Shown here piece by piece: positions 1 to 11,911 of a stretch of DNA of 64,000 nucleotides. The notes under the pieces are model-generated. The model was not told the DNA's origin. It saw only the letters and a list, made by a program, of their open reading frames with translations, and did not search any database. The first letter of the stretch is position 1. Every line of letters starts with the position of its first letter. Origin of the DNA: Siphonodentalium dalli (taxonomy: Eukaryota > Mollusca > Scaphopoda > Gadilida > Siphonodentaliidae); assembly GCA_032622095.1 (NCBI GenBank), contig CP136068.1, positions 154,283,151-154,347,150 on the forward strand, read 5' to 3'. The translations under genes and the position numbers were made by a program.

Positions 1-3000
1 TAGAAAATCCCTGAAATTTGTTTTCCGGATGATAACTTTACTAGAGCTTATCGGATTCAATGATAATTTGGAATATTACTTTCTCCCACCAAAACACAGG
101 TCAAGTTCAAATTTGAGTTCCGTCCGCCAATTTTTACCAGAGTTATGCCCCTTTTTTTTACCAGTTTCCGCCGACCCAAGAGAGGGGGTATTTTGCACGC
201 CCAGTGTAGCTCTTGTTCTACCTACATCCGGGTTTAGACCCAGACAAATATCCAAGTTCTTGGGATGAATATTCCCTTGCCCGACCCTTCGAAAGATTCC
301 AACCCATTACCAGTTACATGACTAAATATTCCCCAACTAATATAAGGGGCAATTTCGGTCTTATATCTGACTAAAAGTGCATGCATGTAGGACATTCTTG
401 GACCCTGGGTCTAAACCAACACATTTTACACCGAATAATGGTTGGATTATTAAATTAGCGTAATTGTATATTTGTGCTATCATAACATATTTTCTCAGTC
501 AGAAAATTCCATCTGTTCTAGACGACACTCGAACGGTCTGGGAAATTACTTATGAAAGCTAATTATTGAAAATGTTACCAAAATGAGTCAAAGAAAGACG
601 CCAACCGCTTCCACTTTCGCCTCGTCCCTGGTTAATGCAATCCATTATCCACGCAGATGTCCATCATATAACCATAACAACAAGTATAACGTCGGCCAAG
701 AAAGCGAAGCGGATAACAATTTCTCTACATCATATATATTGTGCTGCAATTGGCTCACCATACACTACCCGTCGATATGCTTAATTCTACCCGTAAAACA
801 GTTTGCGATTTCAAAACGTGTACCGGTACGGGGAGCTACCCGTACCCGTTTGAAATCGCAAACTCGCTACTAGTTAAAAGCATAAAATAACCGAAAAGGC
901 TTATGATTCACAAAGAAATAATACTATAGTAAACGCTCTTTATTGTAGAAATCATTGTTGATGATGGCATACACATAAATATATAGGCTAGCTAGTACTG
1001 GGACGCTCTTTAAATAAATATAACAACGAGATTCACTAAAACATATAGCACGAAATAGATGTATATTCCACACAGAAAATTGATAGAACGATATTTCGCT
1101 ATGTATCATGCAAACAAAACAAAATGAAACAAAATAAATATATATGCCAACTTCAATATTTATTTCAATAATTAATATCAAACTCAATACTTAATTATGT
1201 AGCATAATTGTTCGATCTGGATAACAACCGTGGCACATTATATTGATCGTAAAACAAATACGAATGCTGAGCATTTTTATTTCAACTGAAGCTGTTGCTA
1301 TCGCCGTTTTAATAACCTGTCGTACCGTCTTCACGAGCGAATTCAGCAATGTCCAAGTGAGAGCAAAATGTGAAGGTTGGCACCCTATATCAAGGCCAAG
1401 GTCGTTGGCACAGTAGTATGACATGATCAGACTTACAGCAGAGAAACGCCTCCCAAAAAGGAGAAGACTGAGTCTGGTATGTTTAGCGATGTCGATCGCA
1501 TCGAAAGTAAATTGTATCCGGAGTTTAAAATGAGTGTTTTTTATGCAGTTTCTTTTGAGTGTATAGACGATGTTTGCGCATTCCATGAATGAATGCACAG
1601 CCGATTAAGTTTTTCGTGCGAATAACTGTTAAATTTCCCTGTTTTTAAAAAACTCGACACATTTAATCAAATAAATATACCCGAAATTGAGTCAAAATCT
1701 CAAATATAACTAATACTCGAAATCAAATGCAGAAGAAAAAAAACACTGAAAATGAATGTGATCATGAAGTGATCTGATCAGTCAACTCAGGCCAGACACA
1801 AACTGTAAGCGCACAGCTTTCGCGATTCGGACATACATGTATGTTGTGATTGGTGGGTTGTATTCATTACACTGGACTCATAATTGTCTGTGGAGACTGG
1901 AGTAGATTGACAAGGTCATACAGAATATTAACAGATGCCACGAACTTGCGACAACTTCAAGTTGTGTGGTATTTTGATGATTTTGACCAACACAACAACA
2001 TATGCCACATTTGGCTATTCGGTTGAATTTCACAAATGTGTACCAACTTTGGGTGATCGGAGCAAAAACTAATCAAGTTGACTTCATTCTTCCGACGATT
2101 GACATGCCATGAAAAATTTCACATCAGAACTACTAAAAATCCGACCGACTCTACTTTAAATCATTCTGGATGTTCTCATACAACTTTGAATCATAGTTGA
2201 TGTGTGGGGATATATATGTACATATTGACGTACTGTACATGCATATAGTGTGTGATTGTCAAAGTCCTTTATGCCATGAGAAGATGGCTACATAAATATT
2301 CTATGATTACATAATATTGAGCCCAAGGAGGGATTTGCTAGTTCACAAGACAGGAGACAATTTATCGTTCAATGGCTGTTTAATTATCTTCATTAAACAG
2401 CCGAAATAATAATAATGTGAAGGTGGGGCACCAAAAAGCGCCACAAGGCTTGGCGAAAGACATGAGAAAATTAACATGAAATTGAGCAAAAGCCTAGCCC
2501 CACCAAAATCCCTCCAAGCGGGAAAGAAAAGAAAACATAAACCACAACACCAGCACATGTGGGCATTTGATTGGTAGAGATGCTAGCACGCGACCTGATC
2601 TATCAATGCATATAATATAATTATGTTGCACTCGATGAACCACCCCGCGTAGTGATTCTTCAAAAAATGGGCGTTCAATGTGACGTCACGGATGACGAGC
2701 AACGGGAATTATGTTGACAATTATATTCTAGAAACAATTGACAAGTTAGTTGATGATTCTATTGTGTGTCTGTTCATTGTGAGACTGTACTTTCTTTCCG
2801 TCATTGCTTTTCAACCGAGTTCATATTTGTGTAGTGATCGACTGAACGAACAATATTCGTGCCGCGTTTTTCATTTACACATGTTTCGGATACGAGTACA
2901 TGACATCGTGTTATTTCTGTGAACACAAATTAATCGGATTTATCATCGGGCTGATGAACATGGATAATTTTGTTGGAAATAAATAAAATGTGTTATCCGA

Positions 3001-3998
3001 TTAGAACCCTATTGATAGATGCTTCTGCTTCGTACCAATGATAATGAACTGTCATATGTCACAAGAACATTATGTGTATTGTATCGTTTGTTTGCATAAT
3101 TTTGAAGTTGATGCGTATCTGTTTTCTAAATGTTCAGTTGGTAGTTGCCAAGTCCATCAACCAGATTCGGAGATCGTCCAACGGAAAATCCAGTTTCGTC
3201 AATTTATATTTTGAGATTGGTTAATGGTGTACATAGTGAACATAAAGCTTTATCGTTGTAATTATAATACATCAGCGCCGTTTTTCAATTGATATACATG
3301 TATGAGCGTATCTATCTATGAGTAGACGAACAACATACTTCGTATCATTACGCCCATATATCACGATGTTGATGGCATATATATAACTCAGGTGCTTGTA
3401 GAACAGTATTTCGTATATTCCAAATTATATACACATGGTATGGAGGTTTAAAAGATACGGATGGCCTTCGCGGTTGGTATTTCTGTTAAAATAGTCACAT
3501 CCGTTAAAACCGCCACAAACATAAATATTATTATTATAATATAGACATATTTTGTTCTTATAGAAATAATAAATATCGCACAAATAACATGTTATTGTGA
3601 ATGTCGTACTCATTGTCAGTAATCAAAAGCCATGTTATGTTACAGTACAGTACGTAAAGAGTGTGTGATAATCAAAGCACTGAACACCGGGGATACCCCA
3701 CTTTGGAAATTTGGTTCAAAGTGCCACCATGTTGGTTACAACGTACCAGAATAGCGATTTTGGTGTTAAATGGGTCACCGTGAATAATTCTCCCAAATGG
3801 GTTTTGCTTATCGCACATTATTTATTGATGTATTTAAACAAACTCTGGGCTCATAAGCGTTTCTTTAGATACTATTGTATTGATACTATCATTATACTAT
3901 CTATATATTAGTATATTATACTTGAGAACATTTTCATAATTTGGTAACTCTTATGAGTAAATTGTTACCTACCACCAAGGCCATCCGTGCTTTTAACA
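1..3998. other. Gene-free AT-rich segment
   Basis: No coding region is recognised here. The longest open stretches (583-873 on +, 1191-1598 on -) have no recognisable domain, no flanking splice-site logic and a composition like the surrounding DNA. If the lectin exon at 4096 has upstream exons (signal peptide, 5' UTR) they should lie here or outside the window, but none could be picked out. Confidence 0.6.
801..863. repeat. 63-nt near-perfect hairpin
   Basis: The outer arms are GTTTGCGATTTCAAA and its exact complement at the other end. The inner arms are GGTACGGG and CCCGTACC around a small AGCT loop. The 5' arm has about seven extra bases. It could be a tiny foldback element, a replication or template-switch scar, or a structured RNA, and nothing in the flanks decides between these. 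Confidence 0.6.
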
Positions 3999-3999
3999 C

Positions 4000-4050
4000 T
4001 GCCCTTTTCCGCAGTACACACATGTTCTGATGTGTTCATCGACGGAACAT
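4000..4050 (+). pseudogene. Degenerate duplicate of the lectin exon acceptor and start
   Basis: The segment CCCTTTTCCGCAG followed by ACACATGTTCTGATGTGTTC repeats, about 80 bp upstream, the acceptor and first codons of the lectin exon (CCTTTTTTCCGCAG, then CAGATATGCTCTGATACATT). Both encode a CSD-V/T-F pattern in the same frame. The upstream copy loses similarity after about ten codons and lacks the rest of the domain. It is read as a partial tandem duplication that left a second, competing 3' splice site. Whether that site is used cannot be told from sequence. Confidence 0.5.
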
Positions 4051-4095
4051 ACACACAGATATACACGTTGCTAATATTATGCCTTTTTTCCGCAG

Positions 4096-4284
4096 GCCAG
4101 ATATGCTCTGATACATTTTACGTTGCCGCCAATGCCTGGCTCAATTTGGGTACAACATGCTACTATGGTTTCACAGACATGCAGCGGGGTTACGATACCG
4201 GGAAGACTCTCTGTGAGAGCGGAGGGGCACACCTTCTCTGGCTCGAGGATGACCAGGAACGACTGGATATAAAAGATCATTTCA
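4096..4284 (+). CDS. C-type lectin-like domain, N-terminal-half exon
   Basis: This internal exon encodes about 62 residues of a C-type lectin-like domain. It starts at ICSDTFY, then TTCYYGF, then LCESGGAHLLWLEDDQE, the classic loop-0/helix-2 pattern (C-x3-GAHL-x-x-E/D). Three cysteines are present, as in the first part of a long-form CTLD. The exon is preceded by a pyrimidine-rich tract and CCGCAG and followed by the donor GTGAGT. It begins with the last two bases of a codon and ends with the first base of the next, so it is phase 1 at both ends. The calcium-binding half is missing here and is found as a compatible exon at 50967. C-type lectins are usually secreted or membrane carbohydrate-binding proteins, often in innate immunity. 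The sugar specificity of this one is unknown. Confidence 0.85.
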
Positions 4285-5205
4285 GTGAGTGCTATTTTCT
4301 TCTTATTAACAGTCTAAACATAATTGTCTTCTACAGTACGAAGAATATATCATTGCGTAGACGCTTTGGCTCAATAATGGTCACGATTGACTGGATATGA
4401 ACTTTTGCAATCAAAATGTACACATATACATGTACGTATAGTCTAGGTAGTACAACAGGAGGCGGGGTGCCCTTCATCCCTCGGATGTTGCCGACCCCTA
4501 ACAGGACGCAAACTAAAATTATTGTGACTTTTCCGATGGCACACACCCGCCAATTTTCCTTTTTTCGGATGACACCACATCATTTCCTATTCAATGTAGA
4601 AAACAAAAGGCAAACCTGGTGTTCTTCCGGTCACTCTATCATAATAACATTCATTTGCTGCCAGATATAACCTATAAATCGCGAATGCTTTAGACTGTGT
4701 ATTTATTATGCCATGGATTGTTAAGTGTTGATTTAAAAAACATTTTCGCCCTTAATAGACGGTTGAAACAAGGAACTATATGTTCTCAAATAACGGACCG
4801 AAAGAGACTGACTATCCGAATAGGATCTTTGACGACTTGAGCCGAAAATAACTCGCCCGTTCCCGTCCGAATAATATCGATCCATCGCTAGATCGAGCGG
4901 GTTTTTTCCCGAATTGAATGTCAATGAGGAAACAAAACATGACACAAATTAAACTTTGGATTAAATTATACATTATTAGTAGAATTTTGGAAGAGGAAAA
5001 CATTTAGTCTCCATGTCAACTGGGACTCATGAACAGGCGATAATCAATAAGTTTAGTGAACATTTTCTTACATGAATTCTCCTATATGTCTGCATTGGCT
5101 CGCTTGAGCTCAATATTTTCCGATTTCGATTTTTAGCTCACAGTCGTTTGTGTCATTGTGATTTTACCGAGAAACAAGTTTTCAGAAGAATAAACTATCA
5201 GGTAC
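4285..5205. other. No feature seen
   Basis: AT-rich intronic sequence after the lectin donor. There are only short random open frames and no repeat with recognisable ends. Confidence 0.5.
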
Positions 5206-5796
5206 TTAAAGGGGTACTGTACGCCAACTGTTGTTGTTGGTTTGTATAGTATCCGAGTCGGAGAATAAGGTAACAATTCTTTCATTATTTGAAAGTCTGT
5301 TGAGTACGAAGTAGTGTTACGGATGACAAATTTACCGGAATGCAAAAATACAAATTGTCGTTGTCGAGTAATTTTTGTACAGTTTTCAACCAAATGAATC
5401 AAATAAAAGTTATATTATATGCATACTAGTCCCATATAATCATTTAAGTTATTGTATCGTCGCTAGTCAGTGAGTGGATTGAGTGTTCTCTCCATATCAT
5501 CATAATATTTTAAGCGATCGTGTGTGCGATCGGTTTAACAAGCCAGTATCCCTCAATTACTTTATTTTGATTACGGAAATTCGTAATTTAATCGACGCCA
5601 TTTATGGCTCCAGTCATAAATTCAATTTATATCAAATTATTAACTTTTAAATTATAAAATTTTAAGATAGCCTATTAACCTGAGCGTTTACAGAATACAT
5701 CTTCGACTCAAATTACTTATGTTTCTATATATTATCGATATTAGATCGTTGTTGTCACCGGAAATTTAATGAAAATGGCGTACAGTACCCCTTTAA
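5206..5796. mobile_element. TTAA-flanked MITE 1
   Basis: The element is 591 bp counting the two TTAA flanks. It has perfect 17-bp terminal inverted repeats: AGGGGTACTGTACGCCA starts right after the left TTAA, and its complement ends right before the right TTAA. There is no coding capacity. TTAA target duplication is known for piggyBac and Kolobok transposons. The purine-rich AGGGG end fits Kolobok better, but this is inference. Confidence 0.8.
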
Positions 5797-7588
5797 GGAA
5801 TTTTAAGATGATTTATTGTTCAAAAACTAATTTATTTTGAAAAAGTTTAAGTGATTATTAAAAACATAAATAAATATGACTATGTTTGTGTGAAATCTCA
5901 GAAATCACAAAGTGCTCATTAAACGCGTTAATTCATTTGTTTAACAATACATATGTTGCTACAATGTGATGGGGTGAAGAAAATTCTGTTTTTTTTTCTC
6001 ACGGGGACTTTGTAGCATGTTGACATTTTGTTTATGTCATTAATAGTATAATGATATCGATGTTGGGGAGCATAGCTCCCCACATTTTGGCAAATAAATT
6101 TTATATAAAACACTTGGGAGTTATTATTTCTGGGAGATTGGTTACTTTTATGATACCATCTTAAAATGATTAATCTTCTCGGAAAAGCTTGAACTCCGCG
6201 TCGACATTTTGTTTTCCTCCTCAAAGAATAATGTTTCGCTTTGTTTCATTGGTCCAACGCATATAGTTTTATCCAATCATGATAGGTCGCTAAGGGTGAC
6301 AACCCGTTAGTACTAGCGATTTGATTGGTCGGATTTGTTTAGGTTCACTTCCGCGTTGATTTCTGATAAAATTCATTATTTGAATTTTGACTTTGAGCTT
6401 GATTAGCTCTCTTTTTATTTCCCACCCACCCAAAACAAAAAAATACCCAAAGTATTTAGATATTTCATTTTGTCATTGTATTGTAGAAAAAGCCAAAAAT
6501 TTCATATACTGGGATAGTTGATTAACACATTTATTTATATTTTGCATTGCAGTACCGGTACCTGCAGTAACAATATATCATTCTAATTTCTATGACTCGT
6601 ATGAGTATAATTATAAAATATTAATTATTATGTTTCAATGTTGACATTTTGTTTATGTCATTAATAGTATAATGATATCGATGTTGGGGAGCATAGCTCC
6701 CCACATTTTGGCAAATCAATTTTATATAAAACACTTGGGAGTTATTATTTCTGGGAGATTTGTATTGAACAATAATTTGAACACCCGTCTACGAGTTGTA
6801 CATGTATATCGATATGTGGAATCTTATAAACCACGTAAACCTTCTGAAATCTTTTTAACATATCGCTACACCGAGACGTGTAGAAATATCCTCCGTTTTT
6901 TTCGCAGGGAATTTATATCATTTGTAACACCCATCATCGAGCGGTCTCTGTGGATCTCAGAAATCATGTAGCGTAACGCTTCGTAAAAATGTGTAATATA
7001 TAATTTATCACTACACTGAGACGAGTTGAACAAATATACTCCGGTTTTCTCACAGGGCCTTTATATCGTTTGTAACCCCTGCCTACGAGGGGTCTCTATG
7101 AATCTCAGAAATCACCTAACAGTTCGTAACATATCGCTGCATTGAGATGAGTCTAAAAAATATTCTGCGTTTTTCTTATGGGGACTTTATAGCATGTGTA
7201 CCACGTACAGGTAACGCGTCGTAACACCTTGCAACATATTGCTGCACCGAATCGATGATAAGAAACATAAGAGCTCTGCATTTTTTTATACGTAGTAGTG
7301 ATGGGAAAATATGTAACTAAACCCAAGCATTTCGTTATAAAACATTTCAAATACAACATTTGTTATTTGTAAACAGCTTGGAAATGTTTTATTCATTGGG
7401 GCATTGGATTTAGTTGGATGTTGATATACTATTCTTTTGTCGACTTTCATGCCATTCGTAAAAAAAATTGTACTGCGAAGCGAGTGCGATGAAAGTAGCG
7501 TAGCTGGTTACTATGCAACGGACTACAACACGTATCATTGCGCGCTAGTATTTTTGGGTTGTTTTCGCTGCACTGATAACATTTCGAC
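5797..7588. repeat. Direct and degenerate tandem repeats
   Basis: A 123-bp segment at 6017-6139 recurs in direct orientation at 6638-6760 with very few differences (one A/C change seen near its middle). From about 6860 to 7270 there are three to four degraded copies of a roughly 105-145 bp unit whose landmarks are CTACACCGAGACG and CTCAGAAATCA. An earlier relic of that unit lies near 5960-6015. No gene is seen. Confidence 0.55.
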
Positions 7589-7608
7589 CTAATGTAATTA
7601 TCCGCTAT

Positions 7609-7918
7609 AATTAATAAATTAAACTAGCCTTCCTCTGGGAAGGCGCAGTTTGATTGCGTTTCTACGAGTGATAGAATCACACGGAGGGATTAAATGAGAT
7701 GTAATGCTATTGCGCATGCACGAGTCACCCTTTAAAGCTAAAAACTGGAGTGTTGATAGAAATCCAAAGACTGTAGTGACGATCTAATGAAATATCTACA
7801 GGCATCTCCAAGGATCGGGAGGGAGGGCGGCATTTAATCCCTCCGTGTGATTCTATCACTCGTAGAATCACAATCAAACTGCGCCTTCCCAGGGGAAGAC
7901 TACTTTAATTTATTAATT
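7609..7918. repeat. Inverted repeat / complementary region at DIRS 3' end
   Basis: Arms at 7609-7695 and 7832-7918 are near-perfect reverse complements (landmarks AAGGCGCAGTTTGATTG and GATAGAATCACACGGAGGGA) around a ~136-bp loop. The loop side of the left arm (GAGATGTAATGCTATTGCGC, then GCATG and GTCAC further in) matches the right terminus of the DIRS in inverse orientation. This could be the DIRS circular-junction template region or a small foldback element inserted into it. Confidence 0.65.
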
Positions 7919-8044
7919 CTACTACGTACTATAATCCCACTACGGGATTCAATGAGACCTTAAAGCATAAACACGACAATTTGAAAAAAGAACCATATTA
8001 TCCCAATAATACTTGTGAAGAAAACACATTTGAATTATTTTCAA

Positions 8045-9109
8045 CAATTGGCTTATGGTAGAATTTAGCAAAAGTCTGAGCTCCAGCCAGCTGTGTCCAT
8101 GATGATGTGAATGGGAACATTTAGCAGTAAGGCGCGAGAAGTAGCCGCGCCACGGACACTGTGTGCTTTATACAAAGAAACATCAATTCATGCATCCGAC
8201 AGCACGGTACGGACCCATCGTGCCAACGAGTGAGACGAAACTGGGCAATTGGGCTTCACATAACTAAGGAATAAGGCATCATGAGCAAAATCGCCTGAAC
8301 CAAAACATTGAGTCATCTGTAAATACATAGTTAATGTTCTATATACACACAATCTCTCATCAGTGTCACATTTAGTCAGTCGGACTGGCTCAGGCAGACA
8401 GCCTGGGCGGCTGGTTTTCAAAACCGCTGGAAAAGTGAATACATATTCCGAGTCAGAACAGGTCATATGATCAACACGAAGTGCATGAACTGTTTGCATC
8501 CGTGCAGCACAGGTTAAAGTAATCAACATCAAAAGTTTACATGAGAGCTGCTTAAGGCTGAGTTTGTCCAAAGGAATCAAGGATTGAAGACAAGTCAAAA
8601 CCGGAGACACATCGATCCCAGGTCGAGGTGTTGCGCGACATTGGCGGGCGTTGGTTAAAAACTCCTCGCATGAATCTGGACACCAAAGGATGTTGGCTTA
8701 CGATAAACCCGTCCTCGAAAATGTCCAGAGCAGCTAGCGCTGAACGAGCAGTGTTCCCAGCACTATAAGAGAGTCCACGGTTGAACAAGGTGGTAAGAAA
8801 GTCTAGCACGCCTTTCACAGAAGGGAGAAACGGATTGATCTGTCTTTGATCACAGAAGAAAAACCACTGTTTTTGGAATATGGAATATTGTTTTTGCGTG
8901 CTGTACCGCCAAGAGGAAGCGAGGATCGAGGCTGTGTCTGAAGAAATTCAAGGTTGCTAATAGTGTTCCCTGATAACCGACAGGCCATCAAAGTTAACGT
9001 ATCCTGAAGAGGATGGGTTTCGGACGTCTGAGGCATAGTCAGAATAGTAGGCGTCTGAGGAATCAGAACCGGAGGCTGTACTAACATCTCCAACAGTAGA
9101 GAGAACCAA
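8045..9109 (-). pseudogene. DIRS tyrosine recombinase (broken)
   Basis: In DIRS elements this domain integrates the circular DNA intermediate. In order the sequence shows the linker after RNase H (LVQPPVLIPQ, MACRLSG), the N-terminal SAM-like helices (VLDFLTTLFNRGLS, ARSALAAL) and the catalytic region. That region has ARMQTVHALRVDH carrying the first Arg, then HSVR and GWSS near 8100-8130. An FYHK-like tail with the presumed nucleophile Tyr lies near 8050. Lesions are a frameshift near 8850-8870, a 4-bp GATC-type insertion near 8607, a TGA after VLSDA at 8185-8187 and a further frameshift before the final Tyr. It cannot make a full recombinase. Confidence 0.85.
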
Positions 9110-9480
9110 TTGTAGCGTGACGGAGGTAGGGGTATCTGAAGGATGTACCACTGGGCCGAGCGAAACCCTAAATGATAGAAACTCGAAGTATATTGAGAGG
9201 CTTCAACTATTGATAGAGCGGATAAAGGATTTACTACATTGGGAATAACCGGTCAACTCATTTACACTTACTATGAACATCCCAACTGGTAAAGCTTAAA
9301 CTAGGTTATTCTGATAATAACGTTAAATTGATTGGTAATTGCGTGTCAGCGTATTATGGCCTTTGACAATGCCAAAGGACCATATGGGTGCCATGGGTTC
9401 TCTGACATGGCGGCATTACCTGAGTGATCATGGATCAGTGATGTACTGGTAGTATCTGAACATCTGATAACCAGTTGATG

Positions 9481-10120
9481 GGGCGGCACAGCGGCCGATT
9501 CGCCAAACACTGATGCTGGATGGCCTGACATCTGAGACTTCCGATATAGTGGATAGGGCGGCACAGCGGCCGGATCGTCGACACCGTTTTACTGGCTGGT
9601 CTGACATCTTGAGGTATCTGACACAGTGGATAGGGCGACACAGCGGCTGGATCGTCAACACTGTATTACTGAATGGCCTATCATCTGAGACTTCTGATAC
9701 AGTGGATAGGGCGGCACAGCGGCCGGATCGTCAACACTGTATTACTGGGTGGCCAAGCATCTGAGGTATCTGCCACATTGGATAGGGCGGCACAGCGGCC
9801 GGATCGTCAGCACTGTTTTACTGGATGGCCTAGCATACGAGACTCTGATACAGTGGATAGGGTGGCACAGCGGCCGGATCGTCAACACTGTATTACTGGG
9901 TGGCTAAGCATCTGAGGTATCTGCCACAGTGGATAGGGCGGCACAGCGGCCGGATCGTCAACACTGTTTTACTGGATGGCCTAGCATCTGAGACTCTGAT
10001 ACAGTGGATAGGGTGGCACAGCGGCCGGATCGTCAACACTGTTTTACTGAATGGCCTGACATCTGAGACTTCTGATACAGTGGATAGGGCGGCACAGCGG
10101 CTGGTTTGTCGACACTGCAG
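9481..10120. repeat. 76-bp minisatellite, about 8-9 copies
   Basis: The landmark GTGGATAGGGCGGCACAGCG recurs at about 9548, 9626, 9702, 9778, 9853, 9929, 10004 and 10080, with a partial copy near 9481, so the period is 75-78 bp. Copies alternate between two subtypes (GAGACTCTGATACAG and GAGGTATCTGCCACA), suggesting growth by a higher-order two-unit step. Several short open frames run through it on both strands, but none resembles a protein. Confidence 0.9.
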
Positions 10121-10129
10121 AGCTGGATG

Positions 10130-11901
10130 ACGTCAGGACAGCTATAGTACCCTCTGTAATCAGACCAATGGCGGTTCTCTGCTAGGGGAACATATATCGA
10201 CTATGCCGATAACTATGGGTTTGGCATGACACGACTATACTACTCAGGACTGGGAAAGTCAATATGTATTTAATATGTCCAATATGTCTGCTAAGTAAAA
10301 GGTTATGACTCTTAGACTGTGTAATAAACACAACACCCAATTCACTCTGAGTTGACCAGCTTAACTAGAGCCGAGACCGATATAGAACACAAAATGGATT
10401 TATTCACAATTAGTCAACAAGAAAATACATGTATAACAAACAAACTTGTAACAAAATCTATGACTACTTGGATCCTTAAGTGTAACTTGCGGAAAAGTAG
10501 TAGGTGTAATTAACTCAGGTCTTATGTCCGCTATGAGTTGACTAACCGGAATATGCGTGGAATATAGGTCTAGATAGCTATGACTGGTTAACACCTAATC
10601 GATACGAACCAACGTATTCAATAAAAACATGCTATAACAACTACATGCCCTGAGTTACATAGCAGACATACTGTACTGTATGCGCTTACGTATTAGCATG
10701 GACATTAACTTAAGCGATATGTGATTGACAGATAATCGACATACTTGAACATCTCCAACTACCCTGGACAAATTACAGAAGTTCCAGGATTCAATATTAT
10801 TCTGCGTAATTAATCGACAAGATTGAGCTACCTGTGAGGAGTATAATAGGAGCATGGTAACCTTACATGACCGGTTGACCCTGGATTGCACCTGATGACC
10901 TGTTGGCACCTGATAATGGACTGACTGAGGGATACATCTGGGATGAGCACAATACCTGACATCGGCACGGCAATCGACCAAATAGTAACCATCACACAGC
11001 ATCAGGATTCGTATAGCATAAAGCTGCAATTAGCAAGGGACTAGTTTCTGACCACATTATCACCATCGGCTATAGCACTAGCAGCAAACTCAGTGCAAAT
11101 ATTAAATACATCAGGCTGACCAGTCACAATCACAAGCCATGGTGGTAAAACTTCAATCTGAGCCTTCGAATTGGTCAACATCAACATTCTGTGGATTTTA
11201 GCTGCATTTTCTCTCAGTAGTATGGCTAGGTATGGTTAGGCTCCTTGCTGGATGGTCCGGAATAGCTGAAATACCCCTAGTTCCTCACAGATAACTAAAC
11301 AGATAAAACATTTCACCAAAAAGTCCCTAAATTAGGTTAAAACTGCATAAAAATACGCTAAATATTCCATCATCAAGGTACGAAAAGCGTAATCGGAATA
11401 GATAATCACCGTAATGAACCAGTTTCCCGAACGGAAACACCCAGAAATACTAGAAATAGTATTAAAAGACCTCCGACCAAAATACTACTAATTACTATCA
11501 AATACTACTACAGCTGACTTGTGTTTACATTATGGCAGTTGGCGTGTGACGTAAGCACGTGAAAGTGAGTGACAACAGGGCAACGGCTCCAACGGTTGGC
11601 TCGTATTTATAGCCAGGGTGGTGGCGCCACCAATCGTTAGGGTCGCTGCACCAATGGTAACTCAACCGTGCACATGGTATTTCCCGCGGTACACAAAGAT
11701 TATGTGCTACGAATAAAGTTGCGTAATAATATAAAATGCATAATAATACGAAGTGATAACTAGTAGAATACGTATATGAATTACGCCTTATAATTAGGTA
11801 TTTATGCGTAACTGATAAATAATGACTTTGAGATGAATTACGGACTGTTATGATAGAAATATTTAGCGCAACGAAAATAGGAAATAATGATGACCGGCAA
11901 T
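10130..11901. other. Gene-free interior of the 2.8-kb element
   Basis: No domain is recognised on either strand. The 124-codon open frame at 10655-11029 on minus and the 168-codon frame at 11525-12031, which crosses out of the element in the wrong frame, look fortuitous. The stretch at 11530-11700 is richer in CpG than the rest. Confidence 0.5.
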
Positions 11902-11911
11902 CGCTACACAA

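Larger units (their letters stand above)
9110..11908. mobile_element. 2.8-kb non-coding element inserted in the DIRS pol ORF
   Basis: The DIRS RNase H/recombinase frame stops abruptly at 11911 and resumes at 9109. Both junctions carry CAA (9107-9109 and 11909-11911). Removing 9110-11908 plus one CAA restores the frame through a typical RNase H-to-recombinase linker. The ends are TTGTAGCG on the left and CGCTACA on the right, giving a 7-bp terminal inverted repeat. No protein is recognised inside. It contains a 76-bp minisatellite near one end and a gene-free 1.7 kb remainder. A non-autonomous DNA transposon with a 3-bp target duplication is the simplest reading. The superfamily is unassigned. 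Confidence 0.75.

Noticed and set aside
583-873. 96-codon open frame on +
   Set aside because: No recognisable domain. It ends inside the 63-nt hairpin, and composition is like its surroundings.
1191-1598. 135-codon open frame on -
   Set aside because: Long for AT-rich DNA, but no family resemblance, no splice context and no initiation context that stands out. Left unannotated as a gene.
6017-6760. 123-bp direct repeats as LTRs
   Set aside because: No TG...CA ends, no primer-binding site or polypurine tract, and only 0.5 kb between copies.
9346-10130. Cluster of 64-83-codon frames on both strands
   Set aside because: Read-through of the 76-bp minisatellite.
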